From Streptococcus suis (GTDB lineage: Bacteria; Bacillota; Bacilli; Lactobacillales; Streptococcaceae): DNA of 36,743 nt. The translations under genes were made by a program, and so were the position numbers. This document shows, piece by piece, positions 21,443-29,078 of this stretch (within the stretch, counting starts at the first letter, position 1; every line of letters starts with the position of its first letter). The stretch spans positions 1 to 36,743 of the forward strand of contig JAKTNK010000016.1 of assembly GCA_029593465.1 (NCBI GenBank), written 5' to 3'. The notes below the pieces were generated by a model. It was not told where the DNA came from and searched no databases. It saw nothing but the letters and a program-made list of their open reading frames with translations.

Positions 21443-22651
21443 ATGTCTAAACTACTTGAATTGAAAGAAAAACGTAACGCTGCTTGGGCTCAAGCGAAAG
21501 CCTTTCTGGATACTGTTCGCTCTGAAGACGGCTTGGTATCGGATGAAGATTCCAAACGATATGAAGAAATGGAAGCTAAAATCGAACTCTACAATAAGGA
21601 AATTGCTCGCTTGGAGCGCCAAGAAAAGATTGACCTTGAACTGGCGCAACCCACCTCACAAGCGCTAACGACGCAGCCAACAGTCATTGTCGATAACCAA
21701 AAAGAAGATGAAAAGAAAGGTGTGGCATCATATATCTACACCCAGACGTTCTGGACCAGTGTCCGTAAACGTAACTTCTATGATGTGAAGGATGTTCTTC
21801 GTGTCGGTGAAGACACAGAAGGCGGACACCTTGTCCCTGATGAATACGAGAAGAAATTGGTACAAGGGCTTCAGGAAGAAAATTTTTTCCGTAGCTTGGC
21901 AACTGTTATCAAAACCTCTAGTGGTGAGCGTAAGATTCCAGTTGTTACTGGTCATGGTTCTGCCTCTTGGATGGACGAGAATGGTCTTTATCCAGAGACA
22001 GATGAAACCTTTGGCCAAGTAACTCTTGATTCTCATAAGATTGGTACAGCAATCCGTATCTCAGAAGAATTGCTCAATGACTCTGTCTTTGACCTTGAGT
22101 CTTACATGACTTCTGAGTTTGCGCGTCGTATTGGAACGGAAGAAGAAAAAGCATTCTTGATTGGTGATGGTTCTAAGAAACCAACTGGTATCTTTACTCA
22201 GGGAGAAGTTACAGGTCCAACGACTGCTACAAAGGATATTACCTTTGACGATATGATTGAATTGTATCATTCTCTACCTGCACCCTATCGTAAGAATGCG
22301 GTCTGGATTTTACATGATACGACTGTCAAAGCTATCCGTAAACTCAAGGACAACAACGGTAATTACATTTGGCAGCCATCCACACAAGCTGGACAACCTG
22401 ATTTGATTCTCAACCGTCCTTACTACACGTCAACTTTTGCGCCACTTCCAGAAGCAGGAAACAAGGCTATTGCTTTTGGGGATTTCTCTTACTACTGGAT
22501 TGCGGACCGTCAAGGTCGTACCTTCAAGCGTCTCAATGAGCTTTATGCAAACAATGGTCAGATTGGTTTCTTGGCAAGCCAACGTGTGGACGGTAAACTT
22601 GTTCTTCCAGAAGCCGTTAAGGTCTTGACAGTCAAAGGTAAAGGCGCATGA
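21443..22651 (+). CDS. Major capsid protein, HK97 fold
   Basis: This 402-aa protein forms the capsid shell. Residues 1 to about 85 form a charged coiled coil (the delta scaffold, removed by the protease). After that the HK97-fold domain starts, with GEDTEGGHLVPDEYEKKLV, the conserved TSSGERKIPV, the E-loop and P-domain, and a typical late part, NRPYYTS---P. It has an AAAGGAG SD 8 nt upstream and follows the protease gene by 13 nt. Length with the scaffold is usual. It overlaps the next gene by 4 nt (ATGA). Confidence 0.95.
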   Translation: MSKLLELKEKRNAAWAQAKAFLDTVRSEDGLVSDEDSKRYEEMEAKIELYNKEIARLERQEKIDLELAQPTSQALTTQPTVIVDNQKEDEKKGVASYIYTQTFWTSVRKRNFYDVKDVLRVGEDTEGGHLVPDEYEKKLVQGLQEENFFRSLATVIKTSSGERKIPVVTGHGSASWMDENGLYPETDETFGQVTLDSHKIGTAIRISEELLNDSVFDLESYMTSEFARRIGTEEEKAFLIGDGSKKPTGIFTQGEVTGPTTATKDITFDDMIELYHSLPAPYRKNAVWILHDTTVKAIRKLKDNNGNYIWQPSTQAGQPDLILNRPYYTSTFAPLPEAGNKAIAFGDFSYYWIADRQGRTFKRLNELYANNGQIGFLASQRVDGKLVLPEAVKVLTVKGKGA

Positions 22652-22905
22652 TTATGCTAGATGAAGCTAAACTCTACCTTAAGGTTGAAAACGTTGAAGA
22701 AGATGAATTGATTGAGCAATTAATCGCTGCAAGTCAGAAACTCTGCGAAGATATTCTTCGTGAGACCTCCACTTCAGAAGTTCTAAAGACGGCAGTCCTT
22801 TATGGGGTTGCCTATCTTTATGAACACCGTGAAGAAGCCAATCACAAGGAGTTAAAGGAAACTCTCTATCATTTGCTTTTGGCAGATCGAAAGGATGTGT
22901 TCTGA
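22648..22905 (+). CDS. Head-tail connector, gp6/HK97-type
   Basis: This 85-aa all-helical protein of the phage gp6-like (QLRG) group joins the portal to the neck. The phrase LDEAKLYLKVENVEEDELIEQLI at the start is typical, and the C-terminus carries LYEHREEAN. It begins inside the capsid stop (ATGA); an ATG 6 nt later is equally possible. It overlaps the next gene by one base (TGATG). Function is assigned from pattern and position. Confidence 0.88.
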   Translation: MIMLDEAKLYLKVENVEEDELIEQLIAASQKLCEDILRETSTSEVLKTAVLYGVAYLYEHREEANHKELKETLYHLLLADRKDVF

Positions 22906-23243
22906 TGAAGATTGCGCCTCTAAGAGAACAGTTGGTCTTTCAAGAAAAGCGACTCAAGCAGGACGACATCGGAAACGAGTTAGCCATTTGGGATGACCTC
23001 TTTATGCGTTGGTGTTCTTGTCGTCCACTAGCTTTAACTGAAAGTGATGGGAGTGCGACAAAACTGATTCATAACAAGGTGCAGTTTACCTTGCGCTACG
23101 ATAAGGCTGTTCTTGCTCTTAATTCTTTAACGACTCGAATTTACTTTCGTGACCAGTATTATGCTATCGAGTCCATTGATGGCGATACTGTGGCTCGAAG
23201 CTTGATTTACATCGTTGCGACCAAGGAGGAGCTTTATGACTAA
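22905..23243 (+). CDS. Head closure / head-tail adaptor protein
   Basis: This 112-aa beta-barrel protein resembles the SPP1 gp16/HK97 head-closure family: MKIAPLREQLVFQEK at the start, a WDDLFMRWCSCRPL segment and F-LRYDKAVLALNS, followed by IYFRDQYYAIESID. It probably seals the head before the tail is joined. Start and stop overlap both neighbours (TGATG; 8 nt), indicating tight translational coupling in the neck operon. Confidence 0.85.
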   Translation: MKIAPLREQLVFQEKRLKQDDIGNELAIWDDLFMRWCSCRPLALTESDGSATKLIHNKVQFTLRYDKAVLALNSLTTRIYFRDQYYAIESIDGDTVARSLIYIVATKEELYD

Positions 23244-23604
23244 GATTGGACTTGATGATTTAGCTTCTGTCATCGAAAAGGAGCTGACGACTTATGCCAA
23301 AGAGACCACAGATGTCATGCGTGAGGTGGTTGAGGAAGTGACAGACGATGCCGTTGATACCTTAAAGGTGACTTCCCCAAAACGACGAGGGAAATATGCT
23401 AAAGGGTGGACGAGTAAGGCAACGACTGACACCAATACGGCTCTGACCAAAACTATTCACAACCGAACACCAGGGCTGACGCATCTGCTTGAAGATGGGC
23501 ATGCCAAACAAAACGGTGGTCGGGTGGAAGGAAGAAAGCACATCGCTCCTGTCGAGAAAAGGGCGATTCAGTCGTTTGAAGACAAATTGCGACAGAAACT
23601 GTGA
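23236..23604 (+). CDS. HK97 gp10-like neck/tail protein
   Basis: This 122-aa protein matches HK97 gp10, a tail completion or neck protein. The typical end, GHAKQNGGRVEGRKHIAPVEKRA, contains the family phrase GR--GRKHI-P. The chosen ATG at 23236 has AGGAGG upstream; a longer frame from 23215 lies inside the previous gene. It overlaps the previous gene by 8 nt and the next frame slightly. Confidence 0.88.
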   Translation: MTKIGLDDLASVIEKELTTYAKETTDVMREVVEEVTDDAVDTLKVTSPKRRGKYAKGWTSKATTDTNTALTKTIHNRTPGLTHLLEDGHAKQNGGRVEGRKHIAPVEKRAIQSFEDKLRQKL

Positions 23605-23612
23605 GGTGGCTT

Positions 23613-23939
23613 ATGCGATTTGAAGACCTCTTGCCTGTCTTAAAAGAGACCAAACTCCCAGTAGCTTATCACCATTTTGAAGAAGGGCACAGCCCCAGTC
23701 CGCCCTTTATGGTTTATCTAGTCACTGATTCAGATAATCTTGGGGCCGATAACTGGACTTATCACAAAAGGCTCAACGTCCAGATTGAGCTTTACACGAC
23801 AAAGAAAGATTTAGCAACAGAAGAAACGGTGGAATCTCTTCTTGATGCCCGCCGTCTTTATTTTGACAAGGTAGAGACTTATATCACCAGTGAGAAACTC
23901 TATCAAACCATTTATTCCATCACACTATTAGGAGGATAA
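23613..23939 (+). CDS. Tail terminator-like / minor tail protein
   Basis: This 108-aa protein is in the place of the tail terminator, which stops tail-tube growth and joins head to tail. Features: PVAYHHFEEG---SPPFMVYLV near the start and WTYHKRLNVQIELYTTKKD, a pattern shared by streptococcal and lactococcal phages. A GTG at 23601 opens the frame, but GAGGTG sits before the ATG at 23613, so that start is preferred. The next gene starts 2 nt after its stop. Confidence 0.8.
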   Translation: MRFEDLLPVLKETKLPVAYHHFEEGHSPSPPFMVYLVTDSDNLGADNWTYHKRLNVQIELYTTKKDLATEETVESLLDARRLYFDKVETYITSEKLYQTIYSITLLGG

Positions 23940-23941
23940 CC

Positions 23942-24511
23942 ATGGCAGAAAAAAACAAGGTCACCTTTGGCCTACAAGATGTCCACTGGGCAGAAGTCAC
24001 TAGTGAAGGAGCTGACGGAGCTTTGACTTATGGCACTGTTGAGCGACTTCGTGGTGCTGCAGAATTAACCCTTGAACCCACTGGAGACAAGGGTTCTTAC
24101 AAGGCAGACAACATCAACTTTTACACCTCTGAATCCAATGACGGCTATGAGGGAACACTCAAAGTCGCTCTCTTGTCTCAGGAGTTTCTGACTAGAGTTT
24201 TGGGCGAGCAACTTGATGCGACCACCAATACCATTTCAGAGATTGCCAGCAGCAAGAAAAAGAACTTCGCTCTCATGTTCCGATTTGAAGGGGACAAAAA
24301 AGAGACGCTTCATGTGCTTTATTACTGTTATGCGTCTCGCCCAACAGTTGGGTCAAAAACCAAGTCAGGATCTGACATCAATGAGGTGGAGTTGACCTTT
24401 ACGGCAAGTCCACGCCCACTTGATAAGATTGTTCGCCGCAGAACGACTGAAGAAACCAGTGATGAGATTCGTGAGAACTGGTTTAAGTCTGTCTTTGAAC
24501 CAGCTGCTTAA
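23942..24511 (+). CDS. Major tail tube protein
   Basis: This 189-aa protein forms the tail tube. It belongs to the Phi13-like/TIGR01603 group: VTFGLQDVHWAEVT near the N-terminus, LTLEPTGDKGSYKADN, and the conserved DGYEGTLKVALLSQEFL. It has a beta-sandwich-like composition and no extra Ig domain. GGAGGATAACC precedes the ATG. It is followed by the frameshifted chaperone pair, as in nearly all long-tailed phages. Confidence 0.93.
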   Translation: MAEKNKVTFGLQDVHWAEVTSEGADGALTYGTVERLRGAAELTLEPTGDKGSYKADNINFYTSESNDGYEGTLKVALLSQEFLTRVLGEQLDATTNTISEIASSKKKNFALMFRFEGDKKETLHVLYYCYASRPTVGSKTKSGSDINEVELTFTASPRPLDKIVRRRTTEETSDEIRENWFKSVFEPAA

Positions 24512-24522
24512 AGGAGAAGAAC

Positions 24523-24942
24523 ATGCGACAAAATATCACCATTGCTGGGAAAACCTATCCCTTGGCTACGAACGCCTATACACCGATTGCTTATAAGGAG
24601 CAATTCGGAAAGGATTATTTCCAGGATCTCTTTAACATGTTAAGTGCGGAATCCATCATGACTCAACTTGAGCAATTGGAAGAGGGGGAAGAGTTAAAGG
24701 CTAGTCAGATTGACTTGTCTATTTTATCTGACTTCGACATGACTTTTTTCCACCGTCTCTTTTGGGTCTTTGCCAAGTCAGCCAATCCTCGAATCAAACC
24801 CTTCGAGGATTTCTTTATGTCGATGGAGGAGTTCCCACTTCAGGAAGTTGGTCCGGTCTTGATGTCCATGCTTAACCAAGGGATGACAACCAGAAAAAAG
24901 CAGAAACTTCCGAAACAGCGAGCGAGGAAATCTTCACGGTAG
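24523..24942 (+). CDS. Tail assembly chaperone G (0-frame product)
   Basis: This is the 139-aa product read without frameshift. It matches the G-type chaperone that, with the longer G-T protein, keeps the tape measure soluble while the tail is built. It contains A-TPIAYKEQFGKDYFQDL and FWVFAKSANP, typical of streptococcal phages. An AAAGGAG SD precedes the ATG at 24523. Its last 13 codons follow the slippery site and are basic, with little conservation expected. Confidence 0.9.
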   Translation: MRQNITIAGKTYPLATNAYTPIAYKEQFGKDYFQDLFNMLSAESIMTQLEQLEEGEELKASQIDLSILSDFDMTFFHRLFWVFAKSANPRIKPFEDFFMSMEEFPLQEVGPVLMSMLNQGMTTRKKQKLPKQRARKSSR

Positions 24943-25106
24943 AGAGTTACCTCTCTTGTTGTAAGGAGACTGGCCTTTCCATTGATGACTTAAAGCACAT
25001 CTCAATTGGCATGGCACTGGATTATCAGACGGATTATGTGGAGCTAAGAAGCCGAGATGAGACTGGTGTTCGCAAAGCTACCCAAGCAGACTTTGACAAT
25101 TTTTGA
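24523..25106 (+). CDS. Tail assembly chaperone G-T by programmed -1 frameshift
   Basis: At 24894-24900 lies A AAA AAG, the classic -1 slippery heptamer, in the correct phase. After 126 codons, slipping back one base continues at GCA (24900-24902) in an open frame of 68 codons to TGA 25104-25106. The added part (starting AETSETASEEIFTVESY and containing MALDYQTDYVELR) is the usual T domain. The whole product is about 194 aa. The T part has no start codon of its own, which supports frameshifting. This arrangement is conserved in long-tailed phages before the tape measure. Confidence 0.9.
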
Positions 25107-25144
25107 TAGGAACTGAACACGGGCTAAAAGCTGTGTAAAAAAGA

Positions 25145-25189
25145 GAGATGGACTTTGGTGCAAGCACCATTCTTCCATCTCCTATTTTT
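25145..25189 (+). terminator. Branched hairpin with T-run before the tape measure gene
   Basis: GAGATGGA (25145-25152) pairs with TCCATCTC (25174-25181), enclosing a second perfect hairpin, TGGTGC-AA-GCACCA (25156-25169). TATTTTTA follows. It has the form of an intrinsic terminator, or of an attenuator that sets tape measure levels below those of the tube protein. Confidence 0.6.
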
Positions 25190-25236
25190 ACTTTGCTTTT
25201 GACGCCCTTTGTATCTTGATGGGAGGAGGAGTGACG

Positions 25237-28200
25237 ATGGCAGGAAACATTAAGGGGATCACCATTGAAATTGGTGGCGATACCCAACCCTTACAAAATG
25301 CCTTAAAGGGTGTGAATAAACAGGCTTCTGAAGCCACTAAAGAATTGCGTCAGATTGACAAGGCACTCAAGTTTGATACTGGAAATGTCACTCTTTTGAC
25401 CCAGAAGCAGGAAGTCTTAGCCAAACAAGTTGAGACGACTAAGGAGAAACTCGCTACTCTTCGTCAAGCTCAAGCCCAAGTCGAGGCTCAGTTCAAGGCA
25501 GGTAACATCGGTGCAGACCAGTACCGTGCCTTTCAGCGTGAGGTGGAGAGCACTCAAACAGTCTTAAAGGGGTACGAATCAAAACTAGAAAGTGTTAACA
25601 AAGCTCTCTCTGATAATGGTACACAGGTCGAATCAAATCGTTCAAAACTTAACCGTCTCCAAAATGAGCAGGAACAGTTGATGTCAGAAAGCGAAAAACT
25701 CAATAGTTCCTTTAAGCTACAAGAATCAGCATTAGCAACTACCGCAAGTGAGGCTGATAAGTTAGCACTTGCCCAACAAAAGGTTGCTTCTCATTCAGAA
25801 ATTCTTGAGAAACAGATACATAATCTGGAACAACAACTCTCCTTGACAAAGAGCGAGTATGGGGAGAATTCGATTGAAGCTAACAAGCTTGAGAAAACTC
25901 TTAATGAGACAAAGACCGCTTACAACAATCTCCAAAATGAGATGAAGGGGTTGGCCTCTAGCTCTGCGAGTTCCAAGGCTTCTTTGGAAGAGACAAATAG
26001 TCTTTTAAAGGCTGATCTTCTCATGGAGTTTGGCGACCAACTGGGAGAGTTGTCACAGAAGTTGATTGACTTTGGCAGGCATTCGCTTGACGCTTTTCTT
26101 GAAGTTGATGAGGGTATGGATATCATTGTCACAAAAACTGGGGCGACTGGTTCTGCCCTTGAAGAGATGACAAACATCGCCAAAAACCTAGCCACTGAAC
26201 TCCCAACGGATTTTAATACGGCAGGAAGTGCCGTAGGGGAGTTGAATACGCAATTTGGGTTAACAGGAGAGGCCCTTAAATCAGCCTCTACCCAGTTGAT
26301 TCAATTCTCAGAGATCAATGGGAGTGATGTGACGAGTTCTGCCATTTCAGCTAAACAAGCGATTGAAGCCTATGGACTTGAAGCGACTGATTTATCAAGT
26401 GTCTTAGACGCGGTTACTTATACCAGCCAAGCGACAGGTGTTGGAGTCCAAGAGTTGATGGACAAGGCAGTAGCGGGCGCACCACAAATCAAAGCCCTTG
26501 GTCTTTCCTTTGATGAAGGCATCACCTTGATGGGGCAGTTTGAAAAAGCAGGGGTTGATTCTTCTGCAGCACTTTCGTCACTCTCAAAGGCAGCTGTTAC
26601 CTATGCGCAAGAGGGACTAACGCTTCAAGAAGGACTTGCTGGAACCATTGAGCAAATCAAAGCCTCAACCAGTGAAACAGAGGCTCTTTCTCTTGCCTCA
26701 GAAATCTTCGGAAGTAAAGCAGCTCCACGTATGGTTGATGCCATCAAGCGTGGGGCTTTATCTTTTGAAGATTTAGCAGGAACAGCTGATAAGGCAGCTG
26801 GGATTGTAACACAGACCTATGAGGGGACGCTTGATCCTATTGATCAGTTTACAACCGCTCAAAACACGGCGAAGTTAGCGATGGCTGAAATGGGAGACGC
26901 TATTGCAGCAACCCTAGCACCTATCTTAGAGGTTCTCGCCAGTTTGCTTCAAGCTGTTGCGACTTGGTTTTCTGGTCTTTCAGAACCTGTGAAGCAGTTT
27001 ATTGTCATTGTCGGAAGTTTGGTCGCAGCCCTTGGATTAGTCTTACCAATTTTCATTGCTCTGCAAGCAGCTGCTATGACTATGGGAACAACCATCATGG
27101 GGATGATAACTGCAGCAGCTCCAATTGTAGGGATTATTATTGGTGTCATTGCCATTGTTGCCTTACTGGTTGTTGGGATTCAACAACTCTGGCAACATCA
27201 CGAAGGGTTTAGAACAGCTGTGACCGAAATATGGAACGCTATCTATGCCTTTTTATCTGTCATTATCCAACAGATATCAAGCTTTGTTATGTCGATATGG
27301 GGAACCTTGACTATTTGGTGGACAGAGAACCAACAGCTAATCCTTAAAGCCGCAAATACCGTGTGGACAGCCATTTCAACAGTTATTCAAACCATCATGA
27401 CCATTCTTGGACCTTACCTTCAAGCCAGTTGGGAGAATATCAAACTGATTATCACGACAGCTTGGGATATCATCAAAGTGGTCGTTGAAACAGCCGTCAA
27501 TGTTGTCTTAGGTATTATCAAGGCAGTTATGCAGATTATCACTGGTGATTGGTCTGGTGCTTGGGAAACCATCAAGCAGGTCGTCTCTACAGTTTGGGAA
27601 GCCATCAAGTTACTGATTTCGATTGTTCTAAATGCCATTGCTCAGTTCATTTCCAATTCCTGGAATGGGATTAAAGGCAGCATGACAAACTTACTCAATA
27701 GTATCAAATCTGTCGTTAGTAATGTCTGGAATGGCATCAAGTCAACGATTAGTTCCATTCTATCGAGTATTGGTTCAACGGTATCTTCTATCTGGAATGG
27801 GATGAAAGCAACCATCTCAGGTGTCCTAAGTGGTATTTCAAGAACAGTGTCTTCTGTCTGGAATGGGGTCAAATCGATCATTACAAACGCTATCAATGGG
27901 GCAAAAAATGCGGTTTCTTCAGCCATCAATGCCATTAAGAACCTCTTTAACTTTAAGATTAAGTGGCCGCATATTCCTCTGCCACACTTTAGTGTGTCTG
28001 GCTCTGCGAATCCCCTTGATTGGTTGAAGGGGGGCTTACCTAAGATTTCCATTCAGTGGTATGCCAAGGGTGGGATTCTCACCAAGCCAACGGCATTTGG
28101 TATGACGGGCAATAGCTTGATGGTTGGAGGAGAAGCAGGACGTGAAGCCGTTCTACCTCTTAATAACCAAACTCTTGGCAGTATCGGACGCAGCATCGTA

Positions 28201-28356
28201 GCCACCATGCCTAACAAGGGAACAAGCATAACAGTCAATATCACGGATGTTGTGATTCGTGAAGAAGCGGATATGAAAAAACTAGCCGATTATGTGGCTG
28301 GTCGACTAGCTGATGAAATGACTCGACAAGCCTTACTGAGAGGAGGAACGGTGTGA
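25237..28356 (+). CDS. Tape measure protein
   Basis: This 1039-aa protein sets tail length and probably helps DNA entry. Order: N-terminal coiled coil rich in Gln/Glu/Lys (about 10-270), TP901-type core with DEGMDIIVTKTGATG (about 290) and GVGVQELMDKAV, a hydrophobic zone of possible membrane helices (about 580-660; VLPIFIALQAAAM, GIIIGVIAIVALLVVGI), then Trp-repeats. Four exact 22-residue repeats begin with WNG at W809, W831, W853 and W875. A C-terminal block with GMTGNSLMVGGEAGREAVLPL is conserved in streptococcal tape measures. The ATG at 25237 has GGAGGAGG upstream; a TTG at 25216 is less likely. Confidence 0.95.
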   Translation: MAGNIKGITIEIGGDTQPLQNALKGVNKQASEATKELRQIDKALKFDTGNVTLLTQKQEVLAKQVETTKEKLATLRQAQAQVEAQFKAGNIGADQYRAFQREVESTQTVLKGYESKLESVNKALSDNGTQVESNRSKLNRLQNEQEQLMSESEKLNSSFKLQESALATTASEADKLALAQQKVASHSEILEKQIHNLEQQLSLTKSEYGENSIEANKLEKTLNETKTAYNNLQNEMKGLASSSASSKASLEETNSLLKADLLMEFGDQLGELSQKLIDFGRHSLDAFLEVDEGMDIIVTKTGATGSALEEMTNIAKNLATELPTDFNTAGSAVGELNTQFGLTGEALKSASTQLIQFSEINGSDVTSSAISAKQAIEAYGLEATDLSSVLDAVTYTSQATGVGVQELMDKAVAGAPQIKALGLSFDEGITLMGQFEKAGVDSSAALSSLSKAAVTYAQEGLTLQEGLAGTIEQIKASTSETEALSLASEIFGSKAAPRMVDAIKRGALSFEDLAGTADKAAGIVTQTYEGTLDPIDQFTTAQNTAKLAMAEMGDAIAATLAPILEVLASLLQAVATWFSGLSEPVKQFIVIVGSLVAALGLVLPIFIALQAAAMTMGTTIMGMITAAAPIVGIIIGVIAIVALLVVGIQQLWQHHEGFRTAVTEIWNAIYAFLSVIIQQISSFVMSIWGTLTIWWTENQQLILKAANTVWTAISTVIQTIMTILGPYLQASWENIKLIITTAWDIIKVVVETAVNVVLGIIKAVMQIITGDWSGAWETIKQVVSTVWEAIKLLISIVLNAIAQFISNSWNGIKGSMTNLLNSIKSVVSNVWNGIKSTISSILSSIGSTVSSIWNGMKATISGVLSGISRTVSSVWNGVKSIITNAINGAKNAVSSAINAIKNLFNFKIKWPHIPLPHFSVSGSANPLDWLKGGLPKISIQWYAKGGILTKPTAFGMTGNSLMVGGEAGREAVLPLNNQTLGSIGRSIVATMPNKGTSITVNITDVVIREEADMKKLADYVAGRLADEMTRQALLRGGTV

Positions 28357-29078
28357 TTAAACATAATGAATTGGTACTGAATGGAAAAGGAACCTCGTCT
28401 TTTCCCTTTAAAGTTCTTGTGGAAGATAGACCGAGTGTTCAAGTGCCACGGTCTAAAACGCAACTCTTAGACCATCGTGGATTGAGTGGAGCAATTGTTC
28501 AAACCAATAAGCACCGTGAGGTGATTGAGAAGTCTTACCGCATGTACCTGATTTGTGCGAGTGAGAAAGAGGTCAATGAGTTTTCAGCCTTTCTGATGCA
28601 GGAAGGGTTTTGGCTAGAAAGTGAACGCCTTAAACTCACTAGACTCTGGTGTTACCGTACGGACAGTTTTTATATCAAGCAGGACGAGCACGATGTGTTT
28701 GTGATTGACGTGACTTTTATCTGTCACCCCACTCGTTTTTTTAAGAGTTTAGATAGGCAAGTTTTGAACGAAAGTGGAGTGCTAAAAACACAAGGTTCTG
28801 CCCTTGCCTTTCCTACGATTACCATCACCGGTCAATCGGTGTCAGAAACATCATTTACAGTCGGTGACCAAGTGATCCGCATTGAGAAATTTACGGAGCC
28901 TGTCGTAATGGTTAATCACCCAGACCGTCCTAGTTTTAAGACTTTATCTGGTAAAGCTGTTAAGTGGTCTGGGGATTTTATCACGATTGATGCCAGTCAT
29001 CCAACACAATCTGTCGGAGTGATTTTAGGTAGTGGCATCATATCGCTTACCTTTGAGACGAATTGGGGGTGGGTGTGA
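28353..29078 (+). CDS. Distal tail protein (Dit)
   Basis: This 241-aa protein forms the hub at the tail tip, linking tail tube, Tal and receptor-binding proteins. N-terminal half features are VEDRPSVQVPRSKTQ and SYRMYLICASEKEV; the C-terminal half is galectin-like, with LAFPTITITGQS. The start is a GTG at 28353, with AGAGGAGG upstream, overlapping the tape measure TGA. Length is typical for short Dit proteins without an added carbohydrate-binding insert. It overlaps the next gene by one base. Confidence 0.88.
   Translation: MIKHNELVLNGKGTSSFPFKVLVEDRPSVQVPRSKTQLLDHRGLSGAIVQTNKHREVIEKSYRMYLICASEKEVNEFSAFLMQEGFWLESERLKLTRLWCYRTDSFYIKQDEHDVFVIDVTFICHPTRFFKSLDRQVLNESGVLKTQGSALAFPTITITGQSVSETSFTVGDQVIRIEKFTEPVVMVNHPDRPSFKTLSGKAVKWSGDFITIDASHPTQSVGVILGSGIISLTFETNWGWV

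Noticed and set aside
27642-28052. 136-aa minus-strand ORF within the tape measure gene
   Set aside because: It mirrors the 66-nt repeats of the tape measure and has no SD; a by-product of the repeat on the other strand.
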